Assembly: GCA_028622995.1 (NCBI GenBank)
Contig: JAJQJQ010000016.1
Coordinates: 806,001-870,000 of the forward strand
Length of the DNA stretch: 64,000 nucleotides
Source of the DNA: Panagrolaimus kolymaensis
Taxonomy: Eukaryota > Nematoda > Chromadorea > Rhabditida > Panagrolaimidae
Direction: 5' to 3'
Position 1 is the stretch's first letter; each line of letters begins with the position of its first letter. Both the position numbers and the translations under genes were made by a program. Shown here piece by piece: positions 13,460 to 24,514 of this stretch. The notes beneath the pieces were generated by a model. The model was not told where the DNA came from and made no database searches. It saw only the letters and a list, made by a program, of their open reading frames with translations.

Positions 13460-14411
13460 ATGAAGATCGCAAAATTAGCTCATCGAGCTTTGCTCTCACT
13501 AAAGGGTGTTGAAACACGTCCATTTTTACAAGGATTATTATCAAAAGATTTAAAGTTTAGTAAATTACCTTATTTTCATTGTATATTTATTCTTATTACA
13601 GTTCTCTCGATTCTTCACCTTGTGTATATTCTTTTTTATTGAATGCTAAAGGTCGTATTGTTGCTGATTTGATGGTTTATCATTCTCAAACGACGTCAGC
13701 TGATGATGAAATATTTTTGGAAACTGATGCTGATAAACTTGATTACTTAGAAAATTTACTAAAGCTTTATCGCCTTCGAAAGCAAGTTGAAATTTCAAGA
13801 TCTTCATCAAATATCTTTTTTGTTTTTCCTGACTCCGAAACTCTTTCAAGTTCTTTGAATGAAAACTTGTTTATTGATCCAAGATTAGGAAAAAATTTTG
13901 GAAGCCGTCTCCTTGGAAGTGCTGAAGAAACTGCAAAAGCCGAAGACTACTTTCGAAGAAGGTTAGAATGGGGAATCGCGGAAGGAAATGAAGAACTTGG
14001 AAATCAATTACCTTTAAATGTTAATGGAGATTTTCTAAATGGTGTTAGTTTTGATAAAGGTAATCTTTTGAAACTAAAAAAAGATACTCTAAATTTTTTA
14101 TTTTAGGTTGTTATATTGGTCAAGAATTGGTTGCTCGAACTCATTTTACTGGTGTTATTAGAAGTCGATTATTACCTTTTAAAACTGCTGATAAAAACTT
14201 AAAAAATAATGCAGCTGTTGTAGATGCAAATGGAAAACGACGGGGTAAAGTGATAAAAGCTTTTGATGGATTTGGAATTAGTATTGTTTCTGTTGATGGA
14301 GTTTTATCGAAGCATAAATTTTTATCGGAAAATGGTGAAGTCTTAGATTTTTCAATTCCTAAATGGTGGCCATCTCAAGAAAAAGAAAATGCTCCTGGCT
14401 CTTCGACGTAA
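13460..14411 (+). CDS. iba57: IBA57 homologue, mitochondrial iron-sulfur cluster assembly factor
   Basis: Three exons (13460-13554, 13602-14059, 14107-14411) encode 285 residues. The hallmark folate-family motif KGCYIGQELVART is present, split by the second intron after the Lys codon. IBA57 is a paralogue of the glycine cleavage T-protein. In the mitochondrial matrix it works with ISCA1 and ISCA2 to form 4Fe-4S clusters for lipoyl synthase and aconitase. Other supporting blocks are RPFLQGLLSKDL near the N-terminus, FLLNAKGRIVADLMVYH and DYFRRRLEWGIAEG. The N-terminus MKIAKLAHRALLSL is basic and amphipathic, as for a mitochondrial presequence. It lies between N-myristoyltransferase and TCF25 on one strand. 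Confidence 0.92.
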
Positions 14412-14629
14412 AAAGAATTTCTTTTAATTGGTAAAAATATTTAGAGTGTTTTTTGTTAGGAAACTTATTATTGATAATTGTGCATTATTTTATATTTTTG
14501 TTCTGCTAATTTCAATAAATTTTTGTTTGTTCTTTTGTATTTTTTTGTTACTTTGGTTTACTACCATTAATGTCTTTAATGTTATTTCACTCTATCAATA
14601 GCTTCGATGTACATTTTATTTAGGAAAAA

Positions 14630-17600
14630 ATGTCTAAAAAACAATTAAAAAACATGGCTCTTGAAGAGGATATTCAACGTGAAAAATTATCGCAAGAAGA
14701 AAGTGAAGATGATGTTGTCGTGCCTTCAAAACGGGTTAATAAATTTGCTTTATTGGAAGAATCTGCTGATGAATCTGGAAGCCAGAAGGATATTCAATCA
14801 GAATCTGAATTTCAACCTCCGTCTGTTGCTGAAAAAAAGAAAAACAAGAAAAGCAACAAAAAGAAAAAGAAGCCACAGCAACAAGATGAACCAGTGGATC
14901 AAAAACCAATTGGTGATAAAGGAACAAAGGCAAAATCTTTGGAAAAAATGGCAGAGCTTTTGAAAATAACATATGCAGATTTGAATTTTGAAGGTGAATT
15001 GAGGAAGATTCTGGGCCCTTCTTTTAGGCCACCATCATCCCAGCAAAAGGGAAAAGGCGGTAAAAAGGTTTCATCATTTAGAATTGTTCCAAAGAAACTC
15101 GAATGGCCTCCTGCTTTCAACTCTGGTATTACTGTTGCTTCTGATATTGATGGTCCAAAAGAAGGTGTAAAATATTACAGATTTGAACATAATTCTGGTT
15201 ATAAAGAAACTCAACAAATGTTTTGGGATATTGCTGAACATGCTGCTCCTAATTTTGTAAGTTTTTTCCTTGGTATATTTATTAACAAAACAACTGATTT
15301 TAAGCAAGCAATATTAGAAATTTCTCGTTTTCATGTTGATACTTTACTTATCATTGCCGAACAGCTCGCTCAACATGATGATGCTCATGAAGCAAGAAAT
15401 TTATCAGGTAATAATCACTTTATTATTTTTTTACAATAAGTTTAGTTTACACAAAAATTTGAGCAAATTTTTAATCTTTTTTGTTAGTCTTTTCTTGAAT
15501 TTCTTGAAGTAATTCCCGATCAAAGATATGTTCACCCAATCCGCTCCCAATGCGTCGAAGTTGATTTGCTTTCCGAGTCATTTCTTGAATTTCAATGACT
15601 TGCTCGCGAAGGTAATATTCTTCCAAAAAGTTTGTTAACTAAAAAAGTGGTTTTAAAATTACTTTGAAAAGTCGTAAACTTACATCTGGATCATTATTTT
15701 CTGAAGCGACACGATGAAGGCTCAATAAAGCTGTATTATTTTTCTTTTCCAAGGAAACTGCAAATTGAAAAGCTTGTAATAAAGTTCCCCATCCTTCTGT
15801 AGGCTTCTAAAATTTTAAAAAGTAGTGTAAAGCTGCATAACAAAAATAAATACAAGCTTACTTGAATACTAACAAATTCAACTTTACCACCGCGATCATT
15901 CAAATAGTCTATAAGTTTTTGAGCATGTTGACGTTCTTCCATAGATTGATTTTGAAAATAAGCTGTTGCACCAGGAAGAGCGATATTAGTGTTACCAAAG
16001 AATGCACTCATAGCGAGATATTGATAGGATGCATAAAGTTCATTGCTAATTTGTACATTGATAGCTCGTTCAACAGCATTTGAAAAATTTTGACGAGCAC
16101 TAGACATTTCCAAGAAAATCACAGTGAGAGAGAGAGATGAACGACGTTCAATGACAGAAGTGTGAAACTACAATAAAGCTTTTATTTTTATATTGTTTCC
16201 TTTTTTTTCAAAAATGAAGTATTTATGTAAATTTTATTTTAGAATTTGCAATTTATATTCTCGAATCTGCGTTACCTAATGGATTTGAAACTCTATCAGC
16301 TTACACCAGATTTGATTATAATTGGCGGGAAAATAGAGCCTTTGTAATTTTTTTTTTCATTTTACCTTCTTTTATTTTATAATAAACTTTTACAGTTCCT
16401 CCTTCTTTTTAAACATCTTAAATTTCTTATCAAACGGCGATGTTTTTTAACTGCATTAAATGTAGCTAAACTTATTCTTCTTAAAAATCCGTCTGATCCT
16501 CTTGGAATGCATCTAGTCATGGATTCATTAGCACTGAAATCTGGTCAATATCAATTTCTTTTGGATTATTATGAACATTTTAAGGTTTGTTAATACTTTA
16601 TTAATAAATTACTTTATTATTCATGTTTTTAGATTTCTCATGTTGATTCTTTACCAAATATGAAGTACAGCGTCGCTTTTTCTCATCATTTTTTGGCTGT
16701 TGAAAAAGAAGATCCTGATTTGGAAATGATTTCACAAAATTTGGTTCGTTTATTGTTTATTAACGGATAATAAAATAAAATAAAACGTTTTTTTAGTTAT
16801 TTGAAGCTGTAACATCTTTTCCTTCGATTTTGTTTTACATTTGTGATGAATTGCATATCAAACCTACTCCAAATGTCACAAATGCTCTTCAAATCTATGA
16901 GTTAGTTAATTTTTGTTTCTTCACAAATTTTAATCTTTCCTTTTTAGTATACCAAAAGGTCTCGAATTACTTTGTCGTATTTATGTTTCTCATAATTTTG
17001 AAGACATTTGGAAGAAAGATGGATTTATGAATTGGATTGAATCATCTATTGAAACAATGGTAACAGAACGTTTAACAGAAGTGAAAGAAAAAATAAAGCA
17101 GTTAAAACAAAGGTAAAACGTTTTTTTAAAGAAAAAATTAACAAAGAAATTTAATTTAAGGTATAAAAAGATATACATTGGAGTACCTGAAGCAATTAGC
17201 CGTCATGCCTATTTATTTGATTTATATCCATGTTTAACGGGAATTCCAGCTATTGATCCATTTCCTCCATCTCGACATCGAAGTGGTTATGAAAAAAGAA
17301 AACAACCTATTGAAGAAAGGCAAGGAATGGCATCAGGAGAAGAAAGAGAAGGTGGTGGAAATCGATTTTTGGGAATGGTTGGTCAAATGCTTGAATCCCT
17401 TGATCCACGATATCAGGTTGGTGGTTTAATTTCTTCAAGAAAAATTGTAGGCTTAATTAATTCAAAAGCAATAACCAAAAATGCCATAGTTAATAAATAT
17501 AATACAACACATAAAATTGCGATTGGCCTAAAAATTTATGTTTGGAAAAATACTTTTACATGAATGGGGATTTGAATGACTCACGTTTTTAAAATCACAG

Positions 17601-18135
17601 GTTCATCTATTGGGCCTTTTTGGTATACTTCGTGATCATCACGTTCATCATCTAAAGCATTAATAGCATGATAAGGATTTGGATTTCCCTGTTGATAATG
17701 GGCTTTCATTTATTTTTATTTTTTGAAAATAAGTTTAAAGTCAAATAATTTTTTGAAAAAATGAAAGGGTTAAAGTAACAATTTTAAAGTCTTTTTTAAA
17801 GTGCTTATTTTTTTTGTTTAATAACAAAACTAAAAACCAACCAACGGTTCGACGAGAATTGAACATCACTCTTTTTGCTTATGAAAATAATGTGGGAAAA
17901 TTGCAGAAAAAATAAAGTACAGAGGATTGAAAATTGTGTTTGAAATAAGGATTTAACTTGTTTATTTCAGAATAATGCAAATGGCGTTGAAGAGCCTCGA
18001 CAAGTTCCACAATTTGCAGATATGTTGCGAGGTATTGGTCGCATGTGGTGGGATTTTCAACCTTTGCAAAGAAATGAAAATAATGGTCCACAACCACCGG
18101 AAATAAATGACGATGAAGAACCCGATGAAGAATAA
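14630..18135 (+). CDS. tcf25: TCF25/NULP1 (Rqc1 family) protein
   Basis: Nine exons (14630-15256, 15305-15407, 16243-16343, 16396-16584, 16633-16743, 16797-16900, 16948-17112, 17161-17416, 17971-18135) encode 606 residues in consistent phase. The N-terminus is charged, with a Lys-rich block (KKKNKKSNKKKKK). The TCF25 core begins about residue 160 (PPAFNSGITVASDI; YRFEHNSGYKETQQMFWDIA) and continues with RFHVDTLLIIAEQLAQHDDA, YTRFDYNWRENRAF and the helical repeats typical of the family. The yeast homologue Rqc1 works in the ribosome quality control complex with Ltn1; the mammalian protein is also called NULP1. Intron 2 (15408-16242) contains the ferritin gene antisense, and intron 8 (17417-17970) a small antisense open frame. 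A TTTAG acceptor lies 6 bases before the ATG. Confidence 0.9.
15471..16107 (-). CDS. ftn: ferritin, heavy-chain type
   Basis: Three exons (16107-15862, 15806-15684, 15638-15471) encode 178 residues with phase-0 introns. The four-helix ferritin fold is clear: QISNELYASYQYLAMSAFF, SMEERQHAQKLIDYLNDRGG, AVSLEKKNNTALLSLHRVAS, FLEEYYLREQVIEIQEM. The ferroxidase ligands are all present: Glu and Tyr in NELYASY, Glu and His in EERQHA, Glu in SLEKKN, Gln in REQV. It is therefore an iron-oxidising H-type subunit, assembling into cytosolic 24-mer iron stores. No signal peptide is present. The ATG at 16107 gives MSSARQNFS, the typical nematode start. The whole gene lies inside TCF25 intron 2 on the opposite strand. 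No canonical CAGTGN iron-responsive loop was seen upstream, consistent with the transcriptional control known in C. elegans. Confidence 0.97.
17581..17709 (-). CDS. possible 42-residue open frame nested in TCF25 intron 8
   Basis: An ATG-initiated frame (17709 to TGA at 17581) reads MKAHYQQGNPNPYHAINALD, then DERDDHEVYQKGPIDEPVIL and KT. Its composition (balanced, acidic, few Phe/Lys homopolymers) resembles the neighbouring exons rather than intronic DNA here. It lies antisense in the 554-base intron 8 of TCF25, which is ten times the usual intron length. I do not recognise the protein. No splice signals are needed, no signal peptide or membrane segment is present, and no clear AATAAA follows. 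It could be a small intact gene, one exon of a gene, or chance. Confidence 0.4.
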   Translation of the reverse strand: MKAHYQQGNPNPYHAINALDDERDDHEVYQKGPIDEPVILKT

Positions 18136-19175
18136 ATAATGTAAGAACTAAAGAATACAACAATAAATCATTTAATCTTCTTTTGTTTTAGTAACAATGT
18201 TGTATTTAAAGATTAATGTCGCGAAAATATGGAGAACGGGAGGTGATTATTATTTAATGTAAAACATTCCTGTATTATTATTTTTGTTGTCGTTGTTAAA
18301 TAAAATATATTTTTTTATGTTTGTTAGAGAGATTTGGATAAATTACGTGTTTTTTAATAACACCAGCCGGAAAACAGCTTATCTGAATTATTTAAACACG
18401 GAAGACATATAAAAAAAATGGATTTCTCCTTGAAAGGAAAAAACACCTTTGCACAAAATTAAAAGCCCCCAACAAAAAAGGGAGAGAAACCAAAGATAGC
18501 ATTAAATATATTTTTATTAAAAGCAAGACTGAAAACTTGCTTTATTCAATGCCATGGCGACATTTTTTTCCAACAGAAAAAAATTATGTCTAAAGTAAAT
18601 GTTAAAAAAAGACTAATAACGTGGAAAACACAAAAGGGGTTTAATTGAGACACTATATTCTTTTCTTTTTAGTTAGCTTTTCCAGAAAATAATAATAATC
18701 GTATATAGTTTTGCTTTTTTTTAAAGCAAAAACTAGAGTTGAAATTTTATGGCGGCTAAAAAGCTTTTTTTGTAGTCTATGATTAAGTCTTTGCTAATGA
18801 CTAATGTCATAAAAAATAATATTTTGATATTCCTAAAAGAAAGATTGAATGCTCTTACTTTAAGAAAATATTGTAGAGCTTCCAAAAAACAAAAAAAAAC
18901 TAGTAAGGGTGTAAATTATTTTTTATTCTTTAATACGAAAGCATCAATATTATACATTCTTATAATATTTGTTAATTTTAAAGTTACAAAAGTACCGTTA
19001 ATGATTTACGGTAAACTCTTTTTGATAATTCTCCTCATATTTTCTTAATAAAATATTGTAGAAATACATTTTCTTTGTTAAAAGCTTTCATGGAATTGAG
19101 AAAAAAAACTTAAGAATTTCAAGTTTATATCAATTTAAAAAATATATAGACAAAAATAAATAAATAAGCACGCTT
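18136..19175. other. intergenic, no gene seen
   Basis: AT-rich region after TCF25. An AATAAA at 18162-18167 probably serves TCF25; a GTAAGA to TTTTAG pair at about 18141-18191 could be a 3' UTR intron. The open frame 18779-19048 appears spurious. Confidence 0.4.
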
Positions 19176-19337
19176 TATACCCCGACATTGGAAAGTGAAG
19201 AAAGTAAATTATCCGATTCTGAGACACTTTTAGAAACGCCTATAAGTGCCTCTTCTAATGTTAGATTTCCTGTAAGTTTATCGTCAAACAAGCCACTCTT
19301 TCAAGCAGACGAACCAAAGCCGCGTCGTGTGTACTGA
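19176..19337 (+). pseudogene. orphan coding-like fragment (about 52 codons)
   Basis: In one plus-strand frame from about 19176 to a TGA at 19335-19337 the sequence reads TPTLESEESKLSDSETLLET, then PISASSNVRFPVSLSSNKPL and FQADEPKPRRVY. The base composition and Ser/Glu-rich content look coding and differ from the flanking AT-rich DNA. There is no ATG in the frame; an AATAAG just before it could be an acceptor, and an internal CCT|GTAAGT could be a donor. It may be the last exon of an unrecognised gene or a gene relic. I could not join it to any upstream exon. Confidence 0.3.
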
Positions 19338-19544
19338 AGTTTGACGTTTAACTTTTTCTTTACTTTTATAATGACGCTCACAACTATTATTTTATTGTTT
19401 CAACAAAAATCTTTTTTTAAACCTTTTTAAACTTTAGTCTACAAAAAAATCACAAATTCAAACAACATTTCGTCATGATCTTTTTTTAAAATGTTACTTC
19501 ATTTTTTAACCTTTGTAATTATAATTTCTCTTTTTCAGGCACGC

Positions 19545-20564
19545 ATGACTTCAACTTCGGAAGCTCGTATTTTGGCTGCACTTAAAGAAAATCCTGATGG
19601 AGTTCCAAGTAAACAATTAAGAGAACTGTGCCAAGATGAACCTGTCGATAAAGTCATTAATAAACTTCTTACAAACAAAATTGTTGAAATGTTTCAACCA
19701 AGTGCTGGTGGAATATTTATACTGCGACTTACAAAAGGAACACAAGTGGCTGATTTAACTGATGAAGAACAATTAGTAAGTTTATAATTAAAAAATTCCA
19801 AGAAAACTTTAACAAAAAATATACTTTTATAGGTTTTTTCGCTGATTGAAGAGTCAGGCTCAAAGGGTATATGGATTAAAGACATAAGAGACAGAAGTGG
19901 ATTATCCGAAGCTCAAATGAAACGTCTGCTGAAAGCATTAGAAAAGAAAAAGCACGTTAAATCAATAAAAGCTGTTGGAACAACTCGAAAATGTTACATG
20001 TTATTTAATATTGAAGCTGATGAAAGTGTAAGCGGTGGTGTGTTTTATTCTAACCAGGAAGTGGATTCGAGTTTTGTTCAAACTTTAATGGATGTTAGTG
20101 TTGCCTATCTTAAGGTTTGTTGTTTTAACTTTTCACTTTTCGATTTTGAAATAAGATCTTTTATTTTTTAGAAAAAGTATAGAAAAGCTTTAACCGAAAA
20201 TCCTAAAAAGCTTGATGTATTAAAAGCTAGCTGTGCTCATGTTTCCGAAATCGCTGAATACATTAAATCCAAAAATATATGTACTGTTGCTGTATCTGAT
20301 GAAGATGTTAATTACATTTTGGATCTTGCATGGAAACGTAATCGTATTTACAAAACAGAAGCTGAAGGATATTATCGGTATCGTCAATTAAAAGCTGGTG
20401 CAAATGGTCCAACTTATGCAATTTGCAATTTTTGTCCTGTACGTTCCGAATGTCGTGTTGGACATAAAATTTCTCCTGAAACTTGTACTTATTTAACAAC
20501 TATCAAAAGTGCTGATCTGGAAGATACACCAATTGACGATTTAGACTACGACAGCGATTATTAA
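19545..20564 (+). CDS. rpc-6: RNA polymerase III subunit RPC6 (POLR3F/Rpc34)
   Basis: Three exons (19545-19775, 19833-20114, 20172-20564) encode 301 residues, near the human length. Two winged-helix domains are visible: the first in EARILAALKENPDGVPSKQL to about residue 75, the second around GSKGIWIKDIRDRSGLSEAQ and KRLLKALEKKKHVKSIKAVG. A link region (YMLFNIEADESVSGGVFYSN) precedes helices and a C-terminal cluster-binding block with four Cys in CNFCPVRSECRVGHKISPETC-type spacing, matching the 4Fe-4S site of RPC39. RPC6 is in the RPC3/6/7 heterotrimer that contacts TFIIIB and opens the promoter in the nucleus. A TTTTTCAG acceptor six bases before the ATG suggests trans-splicing or a 5' UTR intron. 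Convergent with HSF-1. Confidence 0.93.
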
Positions 20565-21250
20565 TTCAATGGAATCGGGTGATTTTTTTCTCTGCTAAAA
20601 TATTATTGTTGTGTATTTTGCTTTTATTTTCAAATAATAAATATGTGTTACAATTTGGACATTTTTTTTACATGTCGTAATATTTATGATCGAAAGAAAT
20701 GTGTAGCAGAAATTAGATGTTGATAAATTAAACTTCAACATCGAGTTTTTTATTTATTTTATTTTTCTCAATATTAACGCATAAATATAAATTTAAAAAT
20801 TCCATACAAAAAATAGCATCACCAATATTTTCATAAAATAAACAGCAAACAACTGTGATTTCAATTAAAAATGGAAAAAACTAACGCCATTGAAATAAAT
20901 GATGTTTCATCTAGAAACGCGTCACGGAGAGGACAGAAGAAGAAAAAAAATTTAGGAAAATTATCTAATCCAAAATTAACTAAAAATTGGTCATTCTGGC
21001 ATACCTTTTTTAAATGTAAGAAGTCTAATAATATGACTACACACAAAGCAGAAATTAAATCACACACAAATAAACGCGTATTATTTTTGTATTGATGAAT
21101 ATAATTAAACAATTAAAAGAACAACATACAAACATATTCCTGCTAAACATGATTGAACAATAACAGAAATTGCCTGGAAACAAAGAAGAAGAAAAAAACG
21201 ATAAATATTTAAGCCTTGCATGAAATTATACAGAATAATAATAATAACAT
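20565..21250. other. intergenic between convergent RPC6 and HSF-1 genes
   Basis: This 686-base gap holds an AATAAA near 20636 for RPC6 and the uncertain small frame at 20871-21095. Nothing else was seen. Confidence 0.45.
20871..21095 (+). CDS. hypothetical small basic protein (uncertain)
   Basis: A single 74-codon frame in the gap between the convergent RPC6 and HSF-1 genes starts MEKTNAIEINDVSSRNASRR and continues with a Lys-rich block (GQKKKKNLGKLSNPKLTK). The start context (AAAATGG) is good and the first 45 codons have non-repetitive composition. No domain is recognised, and the tail looks less coding-like. It could be chance in AT-rich DNA. Confidence 0.25.
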   Translation: MEKTNAIEINDVSSRNASRRGQKKKKNLGKLSNPKLTKNWSFWHTFFKCKKSNNMTTHKAEIKSHTNKRVLFLY

Positions 21251-23183
21251 TTAATGCTTGCGACGATTATTGAAGTTCCTTGTTGGAGAAGATGCAATTT
21301 GAGGTTGCTGAAGTCCCATTAGAGGTGAAGTTTTAGCTCCTTGTTGTGAAACCATAGGTGGAATTGATGTAGTTGGCGATGGATACATTGAATCTCTGAA
21401 TACAGCTTGAGGATGAGTATGTTCGAGAGAGAGTGGTTGTTGAGGAAAACCATGATCACCAGGAGGCGATGGACCTCCGCTATTGTTAAGCAAATTGTCA
21501 AAATCAAATGAATTCCAATGATCACCAATGAGATCCCGACAGCTGTCAATGCTATGATCAACACCATTGAGATAATCAGTAAAATCATTGGAAGTAAAAC
21601 CAAATTCAGCAGCAGCATTAGGAGAAAGAACAAGTGGCTCTTCTGACATAACATTATTAGGTGAAACAACTTGAGGAATTTGCTGAGGCTGGTGAGGTTG
21701 AGCTATTGGAGTCTGATGTTGTTGAGCGACAGGCATCATTTGTGGAATTTGAAGATGATCCTAAAATTTGAAAATAAAATAATACATTAAATCACAGTAA
21801 CTGAAACCTGATATCCATAAACATTTTGGTCATATCCTCCCATATTTGCAGAACCAGTAGAATGTGGATTTACAAAATCTCCTTGATTCATTTGTATGTT
21901 TGAAGTAGAAAGATGATCCAATTCATCAGTGACATCACTAATAATGGGTCCATTTGGAGCGTTATTGAGATTGATTTCCGTATTTGATTTTGTTATTTCC
22001 TTCATAAGATTATCAAGGATATCATTAAGATTACTTTGCTGAATTGTTTGCAATGACTGATTACTAACTCCATTGGCGTCACTAGGTTCGGAAGTACGAG
22101 CTTTTTTAGGTGAAGCAAATTCATCGATGGCAAGCATGTGACGTTTTGAAAGTCGCTTTGGTTGAACTCTGAAGAAAACCTTATTGATTAATCTTTTCGT
22201 TTTATTTATTTAATAAAGGTTTAAAATAATTTTTAACATATTGAACTTACAAAGTGACAAGGAATTGAACTAATTTATTAACAATTTGTTGCTGCTTTAC
22301 ATGAGCCGCTCTCATTGAAGTCATTTGTTGCCACATTGCATTGTTGTCACTAAAAAAATATGCATATAGCGTCTTTTTTAAATTTAAAAAAAAGCTTACG
22401 TTACGAGTTCATTCATTCTGTCTTCCATTGTTTTTTGACGTTCCCGCAACATTCGAACTTCTTCCAAAACATTTGATAAATCTTTCGACGGAGCATTTGA
22501 TATTCCATCTTCTTTTTTACCAGAAGGCGTTTTCCTCTTGATTTGTGAAAGCAATTCAGGATGTTCACGAACAAAGCAAGGATGTGAAAATTCAAGATGA
22601 TCTTGATCAGATTCCAAACGAGCAAGACTTGTTCTTTCGATGGGTGTCATTTTACGAAAGCCATCTGAAAAAAACATTTTTAGAAAAATTAGTTAGCAAT
22701 AAACCATAAACTTACACATATTCAATTGTCTAATGAGGCTGTTAAGATTATTATGCTTGAAATATTGTGGTAAAACATTGCGACAAAAGCTGTATGGATC
22801 CAAAATATAAAAGCTGTAGCCACTCTAAAAAACAAACATATATTATTAGATCATAAACGCGTAAAAGAAATGTAGGTACAAAATCTCTATGCTTAACACA
22901 TATAAGACTTTTAGAATCATGTTTAATAGTTAGATAGTTGCAAAACGCTTTTATACCTCTAAAATAATGAAAAACATACCTCATCCCAACGAATAACATC
23001 ATAAAATGTTGGATCTTCGACTATATTCCATAATTTTATTAAAAATAATGGCATCTTGTCATCTTCTTTGAGAAATGTTTGAGATGGAGGAGCCGATTGA
23101 GTTACAGCTTGTGAACCCATTTGATGTTGGCCGGGTATTGGTAGAGTTGCAGACTTTTGAGGTATCTGCGCTGAATTTGACAT
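21251..23183 (-). CDS. hsf-1: heat shock factor 1 (HSF-1)
   Basis: Six exons (23183-22980, 22824-22716, 22664-22400, 22349-22251, 22168-21808, 21760-21251) encode 411 residues. A Gln/Ser/Pro-rich N-terminal leader precedes the HSF DNA-binding domain (about residues 43-150): [40 protein letters not shown], then [20 protein letters not shown], and the conserved [20 protein letters not shown]. The HR-A/B coiled coil runs [20 protein letters not shown] to [20 protein letters not shown]. The C-terminal half is Asn/Gln/Pro-rich with acidic hydrophobic patches ([29 protein letters not shown]) that resemble activation domains. It trimerises on heat shock elements and activates chaperone and, in nematodes, developmental and lifespan genes. 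An intron splits the YGF Tyr codon exactly as in the paralogue at 3701. Confidence 0.95.
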
Positions 23184-24514
23184 TTATGCACCAGTATATA
23201 CTAAAAAAACAGAGTATATTTTATTATAAAATGTAAAAACACGCAAGTATAAGTTTTTAAAAATTAATACGTTCACGTTCACCATAAAAATGGATACGCA
23301 ATCAATAAGAAATATGTGGTATAACTCAGATACTTAGCGATATGAAAAATACTATGATCTAAGAAAACATAAATTTATAAAAATATGCAAATATGAAAGA
23401 AAATATTTGATGCAATCAGTTAATCAACAAAAAAGAAAAAGAAGAAGAAAGTGAATAGAAAAGTATCAATGTTCAACATCACTGAAACTGAACTGAATGA
23501 ATGACATAGTCACCATAATGCACTTTGCAAGCAAACATTGCTTGGTTGTTGTGTGTGTTCTAAAGCAAAGAATGTGGAATGGATATTTTAGAAATTGATG
23601 GGTTGTTGGTTGATCATTTCTTAACTTTTTTTAATTCCTTTTAAAATTTCGTATTATTAATACAGCTATTAAGAAATAACTACACAACTTTTAGCAGTAA
23701 TTTCCCTATATCCCAACACAAAATAGTGAAGAACGATCGATTTTTGGTGACCTTTTTTGTTGTAGTACTTTTTTTTCTCCACTTCATCAAATTTCTTTTT
23801 TTTGTCGCTTAGGAACAACAGAAAAAAGGTGTAATCTTCGGTGGTTATAAGAAGCCACCTTGACAAAAAAAATATATAGCGCTCTGTTGTATTTTTCTTA
23901 TTCTTTCTTAATAAATGAAGGTGGAATTTACAAATATTTGAAGGGATTATCCTAAAAGTGGCGAAGAGATTTATGAATATGGAGTAGAGGGTTGAAAGGG
24001 TAATTGGGGAAAAGCAGCTGTTATAGTTATTAAATTATAAAATAATAATTACAAGTATTAGCAAAAATAAAACTATAAAATTTACCAAAAAAGCATACTT
24101 TAAAAAACAAAAATTTAAAACAATTGGGGATTTTAAGCATACGAACATAACCGATTTTCGCTATTTTCAAGAGTGATTTAGTTTTAATTCGATTAGAAAA
24201 AATAAAAGTCATTATTTAATTCAATTGATTTTAGTTTCCTGCGCCCTTCTAAATATTTTATATTTTTCTGTTGCATGAAGAAAAAAAATGCGCTTAGACA
24301 TGTTTTATCCTTTCATTTACGTATATTCATTTTCACCGGTTACTTATTTCCGTTTTGTATTCCCTTTTAAAAAACATCATCATTTATAACTTTCTTATTC
24401 TGTATTTAAAAAATTCCAAAAGGAGATATTGCACGAGGAAAAAATATTGCACGTAAAAAGTAAGTCATCAAATAACAATAATATGTATGTATGTACAAAG
24501 AAATAAAAAAATAA
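23184..24514. other. intergenic, HSF-1 upstream region
   Basis: AT-rich 1.3-kb region between the HSF-1 start and the cuticlin 3' end. Open frames at 23669-23866 and 24030-24212 are low-complexity. I saw no convincing nGAAnnTTCnnGAAn array that would indicate autoregulation. Confidence 0.45.
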
